From the NCBI GenBank assembly GCA_030760725.1, contig JASWHV010000011.1, positions 81,259,765 to 81,323,764 of the forward strand: a stretch of DNA of 64,000 nt. Direction: 5' to 3'. Positions 1 to 11,591 of the stretch are shown one piece after another. The notes under the pieces are model-generated. The model ran no database searches. It was not told the origin of the DNA and worked only from the letters and a program-made list of their open reading frames with translations. This DNA comes from Neostapfia colusana (taxonomy: Eukaryota; Streptophyta; Magnoliopsida; Poales; Poaceae). The position numbers and the translations under genes are program-made. Within the stretch, counting starts at the first letter, position 1; each line of letters begins with the position of its first letter.

Positions 1-1400
1 TTGAGTACATGACGTACTCAGCAAGTGCAGGAAAATATGATATGTAGCTTCCAACAAGGGAGGTATAAAAAGGCTCATTGCAAGAAGCAAGGTTTATTTC
101 ACAAAACATGATAAAAACAACAACTATCTTTAAGTGAATTTAATCCCAACATTTATCCAATTAAAACATCAACATACCTCCATCATATTCCACAACCTTT
201 CATGTCGCATCCAGCCATTTATCTTTCTCAGCTTTTTCTCATGCTCATGAATACCATCTCGTATTCATTACCATCTCAACTCATATACAATTCCGTCTCA
301 TAACCGAGACCAGAGCTCATTATCACGACTCAATAGTCTAATTCTCATTACCAAGACTCAACAGTCCCGAAACCAAAAACAAAGACCATCCATGACCAAA
401 GCCATAACCAAACCAAATACCATCCCAATCACCATCCGAATAACCATCCCATCTAATCATGTGAGTTGTCCAGGCGCTTGTGACCATAAGCACAACTATC
501 ATGATGGTTTTACACTCTTAAGAGGTGGCACCACTTTACCCACAAGTTTGTGATTTCGTCACCCGTCGGTGACTGCAGAACCTCCATTATACCAGTACAC
601 AACCGTCAGTGTATGGCCAAGATATCACAAAATAGCCTTTACAAAGGGGTTACTAGATGTATGGACTCACTAAGGTTTCACCAGCAGGCTTGAATCACCA
701 TTCTCCCACCTATGGGCCCCCTCTTGTGCCATGCAGTTCCCAGGGCAGTCCTCTCTCGACTCCCATTCCCCGCGCCTTCCACGGTCCATAACAATCTAGC
801 AACTTACCTAATTAGTCAGCTATGCCACAACCATATTTGGCCTTGTGGTGGCACTGTATTCCTGGCATGTGCTGGCATGAACCGGTCCTTAGATCTACGG
901 CAAGTAAACCACCATCTCATTCTACCACTTCCACGAACCAAGCTTGCCTAGATCTCCCCCGATTCATGTTCACCATCAAGTTCTTATTAACATTGTTCAT
1001 ATGACTGTAGTAGCTAGACACAGTCTATCTCGCTTCCCATATCCCGTGGACTCAGCGAAGCAAAAGCAAAACGACCATACCCGACTCTTCAACTTTCCCG
1101 GCGACAAGGGTGGTTAACAAAACTAGTAAATTCCTATAAAAGGGTTTCCTATCAAGTTGACTCAAGCAAACATGTTTCCGCAAGCAAAACAGTTTCCAAA
1201 ACATGGGGTCAATATGGTCAAGAGGCACTTGCCTTGTTCCTGTGGCTTCTGTTGCTCAGGCGCTTCAAAGTCTTGGTGCTGTAGTCCTTCATAGGTAGCT
1301 CCCTGAGCTTGTCCTTCTACTCACGATTACGCACATACAAGATTCACATCAATAAATCATCATGCACAAACTTTACTCAAGATGCAATGGTGTAGATGCA
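1..1400 (-). repeat. 3' LTR remnant of element C (Tekay-like Ty3/Gypsy)
   Basis: This stretch runs parallel to positions 24156-25556 of the C right LTR, with many shared landmarks in the same order. The window starts inside the LTR. At about 1400 the match stops and polymerase-gene sequence begins abruptly, so the promoter half of this LTR has been deleted. Short ORFs here are non-coding LTR sequence that recurs in the other LTRs of the family. Confidence 0.85.
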
Positions 1401-1863
1401 GGCCATCTCTTATCTCTTGTTCCAACGAAGAGTGGAGTTCCATCACTTCCATCTCGTTCAAGAACCCGAGATGTAACCGTTTGAACTCCTTGCGCAGCTC
1501 GGGCAGTAGCTCCCGAACCGTGAGTTGGTGACATGCCCCCTTTCGGCTCATTGCATCAGCTACTACATTGGCCTTTCCGGGGTGATAGTTGATTCCAACA
1601 TCATAATCGTTGATTAGTTCCAACCATCGACGTTGCCTAAAATTCAAATCCGTTTGAGTGGATATGTACTTGAGGCTTTTGTGATCCGTATAGATCTCAC
1701 ATCGATGACCAAGGATATAATGTCTCCAAATTTTTAAGGCATGTACCACGGCTGGTAGCTCCAAGTCATGCGTGGGGTAATTCAGCTCGTGCTTCTTTAG
1801 TTGTCTCGACGCATAGGCTACCACTTGTCCTTCTTGCATGAGCACGCATCCAAGCCCTTGTCT
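1401..1863 (-). pseudogene. Element C RNase H domain and start of the connection to integrase, truncated
   Basis: RNase H cuts the RNA strand of the DNA/RNA hybrid during reverse transcription. The minus-strand frame shows the family pattern: GQVVAYASRQL, the EIYTDHKSLKYI block with a catalytic Asp, and NVVADAMSRKG at the domain end. It is separated from the RT segment by an in-frame stop at 1864-1866. About 50 codons after the domain the reading frame runs straight into LTR sequence at about 1400, so the zinc-binding part, the integrase core and the chromodomain of C are missing. The corresponding part of element A (15252-16140) shows what has been lost. Confidence 0.85.
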
Positions 1864-2808
1864 TCATGTGTCACAATATATGTCAAAGCTTTTGCTCACA
1901 TCCGGCAATACCAAAACCGGTGTTGTGGGTAGCCTTTTATTGAGCTCCTCGAAGCTTTCTTGACACGCTGGTGTCCACTGAAATGCTTTTCCTTTCATTA
2001 GCAACTCAGTCATAGGCTTTGCTATCTTGGAGAAATTCTTGATGAACCAGCGATAGTATCCAGCCATCCCAAGAAAACTCCGAATATCCCTCACGTTCTG
2101 CGGTTGGTTCCACTTCAGAACATCTCCCACTTTTCCGGGATCAACCGATACTCCTTCCTCGGAGATGATGTGGCCTAGGAACGATATCTCCTTTAGCCAA
2201 AATTGACACTTGCTGAACTTGGCATACAATAGATGCTCTCGCAGTTTCTGCAATGTCAATATCAAGTGTTCTTCATGTTCTTCCTCGCTTTTCGAATACA
2301 CCATGATATCGTCTATGAAAACCACGACGAACTTATCCAGGTACTCCATGAAGACCTTATTCATGAGGTACATGAAATATGCGGGTGCATTCGTTAACCC
2401 AAAAGACATAACGGTATATTCATACGAACCATACCGTGTTCGAAAGGCAGTCTTGGGTATGTTGGAGGGTTTAATCTTCAGCTGGAAGTATCCCAACCGA
2501 AGATCAATCTTGGAAAAGACTCGGGCTCCCTTCATTTGGTCGAACATATCCTCTATACGGGGTAGGGGGTACTTGTTCTTGATCGTTACCTCATTGAGAG
2601 ACCTATAGTCCACACACATCCTTTGGGTCCCATCCTTCTTGTCTACGAAGAGCACGGGGGCTCCCCATGGTGAAGAGCTTGGACATATAAAACCCATCTC
2701 TAGCTGCTCTTGAATTTGCTTCTTAAGTTCCACTAGCTCGTTAACGGGCATCCTATATGGTCTCTTTGCTATAGGTGCAGTTCCGGGTACCAAGTCAATA
2801 AAACTCAA
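1864..2808 (-). pseudogene. Element C reverse transcriptase
   Basis: Ty3/Gypsy RT of the Tekay/Del chromovirus type, here 314 codons. Visible motifs in order: PYRMPVNELVELKKQI at the N-terminal fingers, DKKDGTQRMCVDYRSLN, the catalytic block VVVFIDDIMVYSK with both aspartates present, FLGHIISEEG, and SFLGMAGYYRWFI in the connection. It ends at a stop (1864-1866) just before the RNase H catalytic region. A frame change near 2800 separates it from the preceding linker. The catalytic motif is intact, unlike element A, but the frame is broken on both sides, so C cannot make a full polyprotein from this copy. Confidence 0.9.
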
Positions 2809-3142
2809 TGTCCCAGTCAGGTGGCATACCTGGAAGTTCTTCCAGGAACACGTCCGAAAATTCTTGAACCACCGGAATGCTTTCCAATGTTGCTCCTTTG
2901 ACGTGGTTCAATGTTGCCTTCTCGGTTGTTGGTTGGGCTGACTCGAACTCAATACGAGTACCGTGCTTGTTTGTCAACTGCACGCTCCTCTTAGCACATT
3001 GGATCACTCCGTTGTGCTTGCTTAACCATCCATTCCGAGTATTATGTCAAGCCCTTGGGAATCCAATACAATGTGGTTGGCAAGGAAGTCTACCCCCCTT
3101 ATTTTAAGGTTTACTTTCGTACATACTATATTAGTCCTCATC
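2795..3142 (-). pseudogene. Element C protease-RT linker, cut by element A
   Basis: The minus-strand segment encodes the stretch between the aspartic protease and RT: ILGMDG, then a frameshift near 3028 (one T fewer than in element A), then the CAKRSVQLTNKHG and FSDVFLEELPGMPPD regions. It continues the protease frame that resumes at 22024 on the other side of element A. Position 3142 is the exact border, and the last five bases (TCATC) are the target-site duplication. Confidence 0.85.
3138..3142. repeat. Left target-site duplication of element A (TCATC)
   Basis: TCATC immediately precedes the LTR start TGTGACGCC at 3143 and recurs directly after the other LTR end at 22025-22029. A perfect 5-bp duplication is the footprint of a Ty3/Gypsy integration. 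Confidence 0.9.
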
Positions 3143-6100
3143 TGTGACGCCCTCAATTCTGTGGAAAACCAAGGAACTGAGAACTAATGCATATGTGTGC
3201 CCAGGATGTTCATCACACATACACATATGTTCCACAAAATGAATTCAGATTATAGGTTACCACGAATAACAGAGTTTGTTACAATATCCCATGAGTCTTG
3301 GACTCATGCTTACTGCGGAAGTCTTTATTTCTATGCAGTGGAAGTCTTTATTCTAATGCGGAAGCAATTTAACTAATGTGGAAGCAAATCTAAGCAGAAG
3401 TGGCTCCATCCCTACTCCCTCCACAGGCAAGGTTGAGAACAGATCACACGCCTTAATGCTCCACTTGGTCTTCATAGTAGTCTTCTCTTGCTGCTGCTGA
3501 TGAAATAATAATGCAAGTTTGAGTACAATGATGTACTTAGCAAGTGCGGGAAAAACACGATATGTAGCTCATAACAAGGTAGGTATAAAAAGGCTCATTT
3601 GTAGAAAAGAAGATTTATAAAACCATGATAAAACAGCAACTTAACTTTAGATGAATGTAATCCCAGCATGTTTTAAATTACCAACATACCTCCATCACTT
3701 TCCATGTTCCACCCAAACATTAACCAACTTCATTCTTGCTCACGAATACCTCCTTGTATTCGCTACCATCTCATCTCATAAACAACTTTGTCTCACACCG
3801 AGACCAATCTCGTTGCCATGACTCAACAGTCATGCAACCATCTTATCACCCGGACTCAACAGTCCCAAAACCAAACCATAACCATAATCAATATCCATAA
3901 CCAAGAACCATCCCAATAACCATCCCAACTAATCATGGCAGTTGGCCAGGCGCTCGTGACCGTAAGCTCGGCTATCATGATAGTTTTAGACTCTGCAAAG
4001 TTTGCACCTCTTTACCCACAAGTTTGTGATTTCGTCACCCGTCAGTGACTACAGAACCTCCATTATACCAGTACACAGCCGTCGGTGTATGGCCAAGAGA
4101 TCACAAAATGGCCTTTACGAAGGGGCTACTAGATGTATGGACTCACTAAGGTTTCACCGGCAGGCTAGAATCTCCAATTCTCCCACCCACGGGCCCCCTC
4201 TTGTGCCATGCAGTTCCCAGAGGAAGTCCTCACTCGACTCCCATTCCCCGCGCCTTTCACAGCCCATAACACTCCAGCAACTTACCTAATTACTCAGCTA
4301 AGCCGCACCCATACTTGGCCTTGTGGTGGCACTGTTATCCTGGCATGTGCATGCATGAACCGGTCCTTAGATCTACGGCAAGTAAACCACCATCTCATGC
4401 TACCTCATTCACAAACCTAGGCTTGCCTAGATCTCCCTCCGATCCATGTTCATTAACATCATCAGTTTCTCATTATCATTACGAGTGCAGTTAGCTAGAC
4501 ACATCTATCTCGCTTCCCAATCCCATAGACTCAGCGAAGCATAAAGCAAAAACCATACCCAACTCATAAACTTCCCTGGCGACAAGGGTGGTTTAACCAA
4601 AACTAGTAAACTCCTATAAAATATATTTCCCATCATGTTTGACTCAGCACACACACCTTTTCGCAAAACAAAACAGTTTCACCCAAAACATAGGATCAAT
4701 ATGGTCAAGGAGCACTTGCCTTGTTCTTGCGGTTCTGGTTGTTCTTGGATCTCAAAACCTTGTTGCTGCAGCTCGTCGTAGACAGCTCCCTGAGCTTGTC
4801 CTGCTATGTAGGATCACGTGCATACAAGATTCACAGCAATCAATATCATGCACAAACCTTAAACTAGATGCGATGATGCATATGCATGCTATCCTATGAT
4901 TAGTTTTATTAGATTGGTTTGTACATGTTCTTGCATGGCTTGCATGGATTTTATGATGAACAGAGGTGTTCAGATCAAAGGTGGACGTGGCGATGATCTT
5001 GTCTTTAGATCAACCTGATCATCAAGTGATCTGTCCACGAGAAGGCTTCTGTTCGAAGGAACCAAAGAATAGATGTAAAGAAAACACAACGATGTCGTAA
5101 GGTGGTATTGGAGACCTACCTTACGTTCTTCTCGGTCTCGAGGTCCTCCTCAGATCGTTGGGCTTTCCTCCGGCGATCTTCTTTGCCGCGCTTCGGCGAT
5201 GGTCTACTCGGCGGTTTGGGACTAGGGCTCTAAGTCGTCGGCTCAGGAGTTTGGAAAAGAAGTTTGTGGTTTCGGCCAGAGGTTCTGGGTTTTATTTATA
5301 ATCGGGAAGAGAAGAGTCCTAATCTGATTGTATCTACAATAAGAGCCCTGTTCAAATTTGTCGTTGAATCTTACAACTTATCTTTAGTTGATTTGGTGCG
5401 GTATCATTGCGGAATTCATGTCGGCTTCTGTTCCGGTATTTCTACGCGTACAGAATCCGAAAACCGTCCCTAGAACTCGTTACCTCCTCGGTGATGAGCT
5501 CCGGAGGCTCCACGTGTCCACCGGGTCCTGGTGTCTCCCTCTCCGCAGGGACGAGCTCCGGTTGTGCCGCGTGTCAAGTGAGCAAGACTTCCCTATCCTT
5601 CGGAGGTGAGCTCCGCGTGCGCCACGTATCCTGGCGGTCGGGACCTCCTCTATTACTCGGAGGTGGCTCCGCGCACGCCACGTGTTAGTGCCGGTCTTTC
5701 CTTCTTTCCTCAGAGACATGCTCCAAGGTTGACACGTGTCCAACAGTGACGGATTTTCCGAAGATAAGCTCCGGTAGCACCATGTGTTCTATAGAACCGG
5801 ACCTCTCGGAGGTGAGCTCCGAGATCGACACGTATCCCGCGCGACCAGTCCTCTGATTTCCATGATGACTAGCTCCAGGGGCAACACGTGTCCCATAGGG
5901 TCAGACCTCTCTTCCTTTGCGGAGATGAGCCCCGAGCCTACCACGTAGCCAGCTTAGCGGCGGACCTCTCCCCACTTCACAGGGATGAGCTCCGAACACG
6001 CCACATGGCCAGCGGGCCGCGGAAGTTGTCTTCGGCGCTCTCTGTGAACTGGATTCGGCTCTTACTGGCTATCTATTTGATGATTTCTCTGTTCCCACTT

Positions 6101-6166
6101 CTTTTAAAATGTTTTTCTCTACATGAAATATGAATACATGCAGAAACCAGAGATGAGGGTGTCACA
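3143..6166 (-). repeat. Element A 3' LTR
   Basis: 3024 bp from TGTGACGCC to GGTGTCACA. It contains a GC-rich array with CACGTG-type boxes (about 5500-6020) and a TATA-like box at 5291-5300 on the minus strand. Downstream is a long transcribed part with the conserved block at about 3950-4420. It is bordered by the TSD on the left and by the polypurine tract on the right. No coding function is supported for the short ORFs inside it. Confidence 0.92.
5291..5300 (-). promoter_or_regulatory. Putative TATA box of the element A 3' LTR
   Basis: The minus strand reads TATAAATAAA. The box recurs at the same place in the other LTRs of this family (8810, 13752, 21152, 26025, 54439). In each it lies just downstream of the GC-rich array in the sense of transcription, which fits a core promoter in U3. 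Confidence 0.65.
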
Positions 6167-6182
6167 AATCTACCCCCCTTAA
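6167..6182 (-). promoter_or_regulatory. Polypurine tract of element A
   Basis: The minus strand reads TTAAGGGGGGTAGATT directly against the 3' LTR. Such a tract primes plus-strand DNA synthesis. The same tract sits beside the B 3' LTR. Confidence 0.85.
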
Positions 6183-6649
6183 ATTGAATCTCGCCCTCGA
6201 GATTCGTTAGTAGAGAATAGATGGGGAAATTCTGCCTTGATATCCTCTTCACGCTCCCATGTGGCTTCAGCTTCGGTGTGATGGCTCCATTGTACCTTGC
6301 ACCATCGAATCACCTTGTTCTGGGTGACCCTTTCCTTTACGTCCAAGATTCGGACAGGGTGTTCCGCATAAGTCAGGTCCTCTTGAAGTTCAAGCTCTCC
6401 CATTGATACTTGCTCCTCTGGTACTCTCAAGCACTTCTTGAGCTGGGATACATGAAACACGTCATGTACGTCGGAGAGGTGGGTTGGGAGCTCTAGTTGA
6501 TAGGCCACTTCTCCTCGCTTGTCCAAAATCTTAAATGGTCCGATGTAGTGAGGTGCTAGCTTGCCTTTGACGTTGAAACGCTGTTGGCCTCGGATAGGCG
6601 ATACCTTAAGGTATACGAAGTCTCCTACTTTGCAAGTCAACTTCCTTCG
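6179..6649 (-). pseudogene. Element A integrase C-terminus with chromodomain, separated from its core by element B
   Basis: The minus-strand frame ends the A polyprotein with stop at 6179-6181. It encodes the integrase C-terminal GPF/Y region (ecognisable as HYIGPFKILDKRGEVAYQL), then VHDVFHVSQLKKCL, and then a chromodomain-like tail with HPVRILD, KVQWSHH and ATWERE. Chromodomains of this kind are known to steer integration towards chromatin marks. The upstream half of integrase lies at 14554-15251 beyond element B. The B insertion falls in the basic linker, so A integrase is disrupted by B as well as by its own lesions. Confidence 0.9.
6645..6649. repeat. Left target-site duplication of element B (CTTCG)
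   Basis: CTTCG precedes the LTR start at 6650 and recurs at 14554-14558 after the other LTR end. Confidence 0.93.
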
Positions 6650-9611
6650 TGTGACGCCCTCAATTCTGTGGGAAAAACCACGGAACCGAGAACTAATGCA
6701 TATGTGTGCCCAGGATGTTCATCACACATACACATACGTTCCACAAACTGAATTCAGATTATATATTACCACGAATAACAGGGTTTATTACAATATCTCA
6801 TGAGTCTTGGACTCATGCTTACAGCGGAAGTCTTATTTCTATGCAGCGGGAGTCCTTATTTAAATGCGGAAGCAAAACTAATGCGGAAGCAAAACTAAGC
6901 AGAAGTGGCTCCATCTCTACTCCCTCCACAGGCAAGGTTGAGAACAGATCACACGCCATAATGCTCCACTTGGTCTTCATAGTAGCCTTCTCTTGCTGTT
7001 GATGATGAAATAATAATGGAAGTTTGAGTACAATGATGTACTCAGCAAGTGCGGGAAAACACATGATATGTAGCTCATAAACAAGGTAGGCATAAAAAGG
7101 TTTATTTGCAGAAAAGCAGTTCTGTAAAACCATGATAAAACAACAACTCAAGTTTAAATGTAATCCCAACATGTATTAAATTACCAACATACCTCCATCA
7201 CTTCCCGTGTTCCATCCGAACATTAACCAATCTTTTATTCATACTCACGAATACCTCCTCGTATTCGCTACCATCTCACCTCGTAAAACAACCTCGTCTC
7301 GCATCGAGACCAATCTCATGTCATGACCCATCAGTCATGCAACCATCTCACCTCCCGGACTCAACAGTCCCAAACCAAACCATAACCAATAACCATAACC
7401 AAGATCCTTCCCAATAACCATTCCAATAACCATCCCAGTAACCATCTCATCTAATCATGGCAGTTTAGCCAGGTGCTCGTGACCGTAAGCTCGGCTATCA
7501 TGATAGTTTTTAGTTACTCTGCAGAGTTTGCACCTCTTTACCCACAAGTTTGTGATTTCGTCACCCGTCGGCGACTGCAGAACCTCCATTTTACCAGTAC
7601 ACGACCGTCGGTGTATGGTCAAGAGATCACAAAATAGCCTTTACAAAGGGGTTACTAGGTGTATGGACTCACTAAGGTTTCACCGGCAGGCTAGAATCTC
7701 CAATTCTCCCACCCACGGGCCCCCTCTTGTGCCATGCAGTTCCCAGGGCAGTCCTCACTCGACTCCCATTCCCCGCGCCTTCCACAGTCCATAACACCCT
7801 AGCAACTTACCTAATTACTCAGCTAAGCCGCACCCATACTTGGCCTTGTGGTGGCACTGTTATCCTGGCATGTGCATGCATGAACCGGTCCTTAGATCTA
7901 TGGCAAGTAAAACCATCATCTCATGCTACATCATTCACAAACCCAGGCTTGCCTAGATCTCCCTCCGATCCATGTTCATTAACCTCATCAGTTACTTATT
8001 ATCAGTACAAGTGCAGTTAGCTAGACACATCTATCTCGCTTCCCGATCCCAGAGACTCAGCGAAGCATAAAGCAAAAACCATACCCGACTCATAAACTTC
8101 CCTGGCGACAAGGGTGGTTTAACCAAAACTAGTAAACTCCTATAAAAGGGTTTCCCATCATGTTTGACTCAGCACACACACTTTTTCGCAAAACAAAATA
8201 GTTTTACCCAAAACATAGGATCAACATGGTCAAGGAGCACTTGCCTTGTTCTTGCGGTTCCGGTTGTTCTTGATTCTTAAATCCTGGTTGCTGCAGCTCG
8301 TCGTAGACAGCTTCCTGAGTTTGTCCTTCTATGTAGGATTCACGTGCATACAAAATTCACAGCAATCAATATCATGCACAGACCCTAAACTAGATGCGAT
8401 GATGCACATGCATGCTATCCTATGATTAGTTTTATTAGATTGATCTGTACGTGTTCTTGCATGGCTTGCATGGTCAGAGGTGTTCGGATCAAAGGTAAAC
8501 GTGGCGATGATCTTGTCTTTAGATCAAACTGATCATCAAGTGATCTGCCCACGAGTAGGCTTCTGTTCGAAAGGAATCGAAGAACAGATGCAAAGAGATG
8601 TACACAATGATGTCGTAAGGTGGTATTGAAGTCCTACCTCACGCTCTTCTTGTCTTCGGGGTCCTCCTCAGACCGCTTGGTTCTCCTCCGATGATCTCCC
8701 TTGTTGTGCTTCGGTGATGTTTTGCTCGGCGAGTTAGGGCTAGGGCTCCAAGTCGTCGGCTCAGGATTTGAAAGAGAAGTTTGTGGTTTCGGCCAAAGGT
8801 TTTGGGTTCTATTTATAATCGGGAAGAGAAGAGTCCTAATCTAATCGGATCCCGAATAAGAGTCTTACTCAGATCTTTGTTGGATCCTAGCGTCTCATCT
8901 TTGGTAATCATCGTGGATTTTAGATCGGTTTCTGTTGCGTACTGGTGTCCTTACGCGTAACAGCCGCTCCAGAACTTGTTACCTCCGTGATGATGAGCTC
9001 CGGAAGCTCCACGTGTCCCCCGGGCCTGGTATCTCCTCGTCCGCAGGGACGAGCTTTGGTTGTGCTGCGTGTCAATCGATCGAGACCTCCCTCTTCTTCG
9101 GAGGTGAGCTCCGCGCACGCCACGTGTGGGTGCCAGTCTTTCCGCTCTCCTTTCCTCAGGGACAAGCCCCGAGGCCGACACGTGTTTAGCTGCGACGGTC
9201 CTTCCGGAGATAAGCTCCTCCGAGATTGACACGTATCCCGTGTGACTGGTCCTCTGATTTCCGCGAGGACTAGCTCCGAGGATGACACGTGTCCTGCGGA
9301 AATGCTTTTGCTTCTTCCGCAGAGGCTAGCTCCGTGGGCAACACGTGTCCCATAGGATCGGACCTCTCCCCTTTGTGGAGACGAGCCCCAAGCCTGCCAC
9401 GTAGCCAGCTTGGCGGCGGCCTCTCCCCACTTCGCAGGGATGAGCTCCGATCACGCCACGTGGCCTGCTGGCCGCGGAAGTAGCCTTCGGCGCTCTCTGA
9501 GGGCTTTATTGGCTATTATTTTGATAATTATCTCTGTTCCTATTTTTCATTAAAATGTTTCCTTTTCATAGGACACGAACATATGCTGACACCCAAGGTG
9601 AGGGTGTCACA
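6650..9611 (-). repeat. Element B 3' LTR
   Basis: 2962 bp, TGTGACGCC to GGTGTCACA, almost identical to 11592-14553. The GC-rich array with CACGTG boxes lies at about 9000-9470, the TATA-like box at 8810-8817, and the conserved transcribed block at about 7440-7920. Confidence 0.95.
8810..8817 (-). promoter_or_regulatory. Putative TATA box of the element B 3' LTR
   Basis: The minus strand reads TATAAATA, between the CACGTG array and the transcribed half of the LTR. Confidence 0.65.
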
Positions 9612-9627
9612 AATCTACCCCCCTTAA
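9612..9627 (-). promoter_or_regulatory. Polypurine tract of element B
   Basis: The minus strand reads TTAAGGGGGGTAGATT adjoining the 3' LTR, the same tract as in element A. Confidence 0.88.
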
Positions 9628-10784
9628 ATTGAATCTCGCCCTCGAGATTCGTTAGTAGAAAATAGATGGGGGAATTCCGCCTTGATATCCTCTTCATGTT
9701 CCCATGTGGCTTCAGCTTCAGTGTGATGGCTCCATTGTACCTTGCTCCATCGAATCACTTTGTTTCGGGTGACCCTTTCCTTTACGTCCAAGATTCGGAC
9801 AGGGTGTTCTGCGTAAGTCAGGTCCTCTTGAAGTTCAAGTTCTCTCATTGACACTTGTTCCTCTGGTACTCTCAAACACTTCTTGAGCTGGGATACATGA
9901 AACACGTCATGTACGTCGGAGAGGTGGTGTGGGAGCTCTAGTTGATAGGCTACTTCTCCTCGCCTGTCCAAAATCTTAAATGGTCCGATGTAGCGAGGCG
10001 CTAGTTTGCCTTTGACGTTAAAACATCGTTGGCCTCGGATAGGCGATACCTTAAGGTATATGAAGTCTCCTATTTCAAAGGTCGACTTCCTACGCCTTTT
10101 GTCCGCATAGCCTTTCTGTCGTGACTGAGCAGCCTTTAAGTTCTCCCGTATCGTTTGGACTTGCTTTTCAGCCTCTTGTAGTACTTCGGGTCCAAACACC
10201 TGGTTCTCTCCAGTCTCGTTCCAGAACAGCGGTGTTCTACACCGTCTGCCATATAAGGCTTCGAAAGGTGACATCTTCAAGCTAGTTTGATAGCTGTTGT
10301 TATAGGAGAACTCGGCATACGGTAAACTCCTATCCCAACTACGCCCACGTTTCAAGGCGCAAGCTCTCAGCATGTCCTCCAAAATTTGGTTCGTCCTCTT
10401 AGTTTGCCCATCTGTTTGTGGGTGATAGGCGGAGCTAAAATCCAGTCGTGTCCCCATGGCTTTCTGCAGCCTCCTCCAGAATCTAGAGGTAAACTGAGAA
10501 CCTCGATCTGAGACTATCCTCTTCGGAACTCCATGACGGCACACGATCTGCTCCATGTACAATTCTGCCAATTGTGCAACGTTGTAACTGGTTTTTACCG
10601 GAAGAAAATGGGCGGTTTTCGTCAACCGGTCCACAATGACCCAGATGGAGTCGTATCCTGACTGAGTTCATGGCAATCCGACAATGAAGTCCATACTGAT
10701 GTCCACCCATTTCCATTCGGGTATTTTCAAAGGTTGCAGCAATCCAGCGGGTTTTTGATGTTCGGCTTTTACCCGTTGGCATAG
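9624..10784 (-). pseudogene. Element B integrase core and chromodomain, with an altered catalytic Glu
   Basis: Integrase joins the cDNA to the host chromosome. The frame enters from the deletion junction near 10784, shows WKWVDISMDFIVGLP with the first catalytic Asp, meets a stop at 10668-10670, and continues for 336 codons to 9624. Visible are IVSDRGSQF (second Asp), HPQTDGQTKRTN, the GPF/Y region and the chromodomain tail ending ESRGRDSI. The residue after GQT should be the catalytic Glu of the DDE triad (as in element A) but is Lys, codon at 10398-10400. With the stop and the charge swap this integrase should be inactive. Confidence 0.9.
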
Positions 10785-11188
10785 GCGTTGCTCAAGGCAT
10801 CCCACCAGTGAACAGCTGCTCCCATCAGTTGGTGCGACGCAAAGAGAACCTTCTCTCGGTCGTTTACCTGAACAATGGCAAGCTTCTTCTCCATGGATTT
10901 CAACCAATCATCGGCCTCCATTGGATCGCTTGCTTGAGCAAAGGTGGGTGTTCGAGTCCTCATGAACTCTCCCAACCTGTTATGAGCCGGCGGTGGTGGT
11001 GGCGGTGGTGCCGGAACGGAGTTTTGGTTGGCCTGCAACTGACCCAAAGTTTGGATCATGGTTTGCATAAGCTGGTTTTGCATGGCCATCAACCTTTCTA
11101 GGTTGTTTTCGCCAGCTCCGGGGTTAGCAGGAACTTCCTCGTGGTAATCTTCCTGGACGTCCCTTCGGCTGGCGTTTCCTCTCACCAT
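10785..11188 (-). pseudogene. Element B gag N-terminal fragment, joined out of frame to integrase by an internal deletion
   Basis: Gag starts at 11188-11186 (MVRGN, as in A and C) and runs through MQNQLMQTMIQTLGQLQ, a poly-proline stretch, HNRLGEFMRT and the capsid-like region ending WWDALSNAYAN. There it meets integrase-linker sequence at about 10785 and stops shortly after. The integrase part is in a different frame, so no gag-integrase fusion protein is made. The capsid C-terminal half and the CCHC knuckle are lost. The junction lies where gag (...ggcgttgc...) and the integrase linker (...cgttggcat...) share short similar sequence. Confidence 0.9.
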
Positions 11189-11573
11189 CTGTGAGAGAGA
11201 AAATAGAATAGAAGGTTAGAAAGTTAGGTAGGTCCTTTCAACTATATGCATCAAGGTGAGTTGGACTATATATATTAGCCCTTATGAGGATGTGAGCAAG
11301 TGCCGAAACATCTCACACCTCCTTCTTCTTACGTGTGGATATGGATAACGTTTTTGAGACGTCCCACAACTCACACTAAGCACATATTCACAAATAATCA
11401 TCACAAGGGCCCACTCAACTCCTATTAAAGGATGGTTTCCTATGTCAAGGTGGTTTTAAGGCCAATCTAGGCTATTCACCCTAGGGCGCTTGTAACTCCT
11501 TCCTGGGGTTTAACCCGTAGTTCTATTATCTATCTAAGGCTTTCTATCTAGGCGTGTAACCTGCTGTCAACCC
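11189..11573 (-). other. 5' leader of element B
   Basis: Non-coding sequence between the primer site and the gag start, colinear with the leader of A (18574-19003) but with a single copy of the primer-site segment. It presumably holds the packaging signal, but nothing specific is recognisable. Confidence 0.7.
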
Positions 11574-11588
11574 GTGGCTCTGATACCA
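11574..11588 (-). promoter_or_regulatory. Primer-binding site of element B, tRNA-iMet type
   Basis: The minus strand reads TGGTATCAGAGCCAC three bases inside the 5' LTR end. This is the well-known complement of the plant initiator tRNA-Met 3' end and would prime minus-strand cDNA. Confidence 0.9.
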
Positions 11589-11591
11589 ATC

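Noticed and set aside
4639..4899. 86-codon ORF present in both A LTRs (also 20504-20764)
   Set aside because: Duplicate LTR sequence, no domain, frame not kept in B or C.
6819..7172. 117-codon minus-strand ORF repeated at 11761-12114
   Set aside because: It is present in both B LTRs because they are duplicates; it lies in the transcribed part of the LTR and is not kept in A or C.
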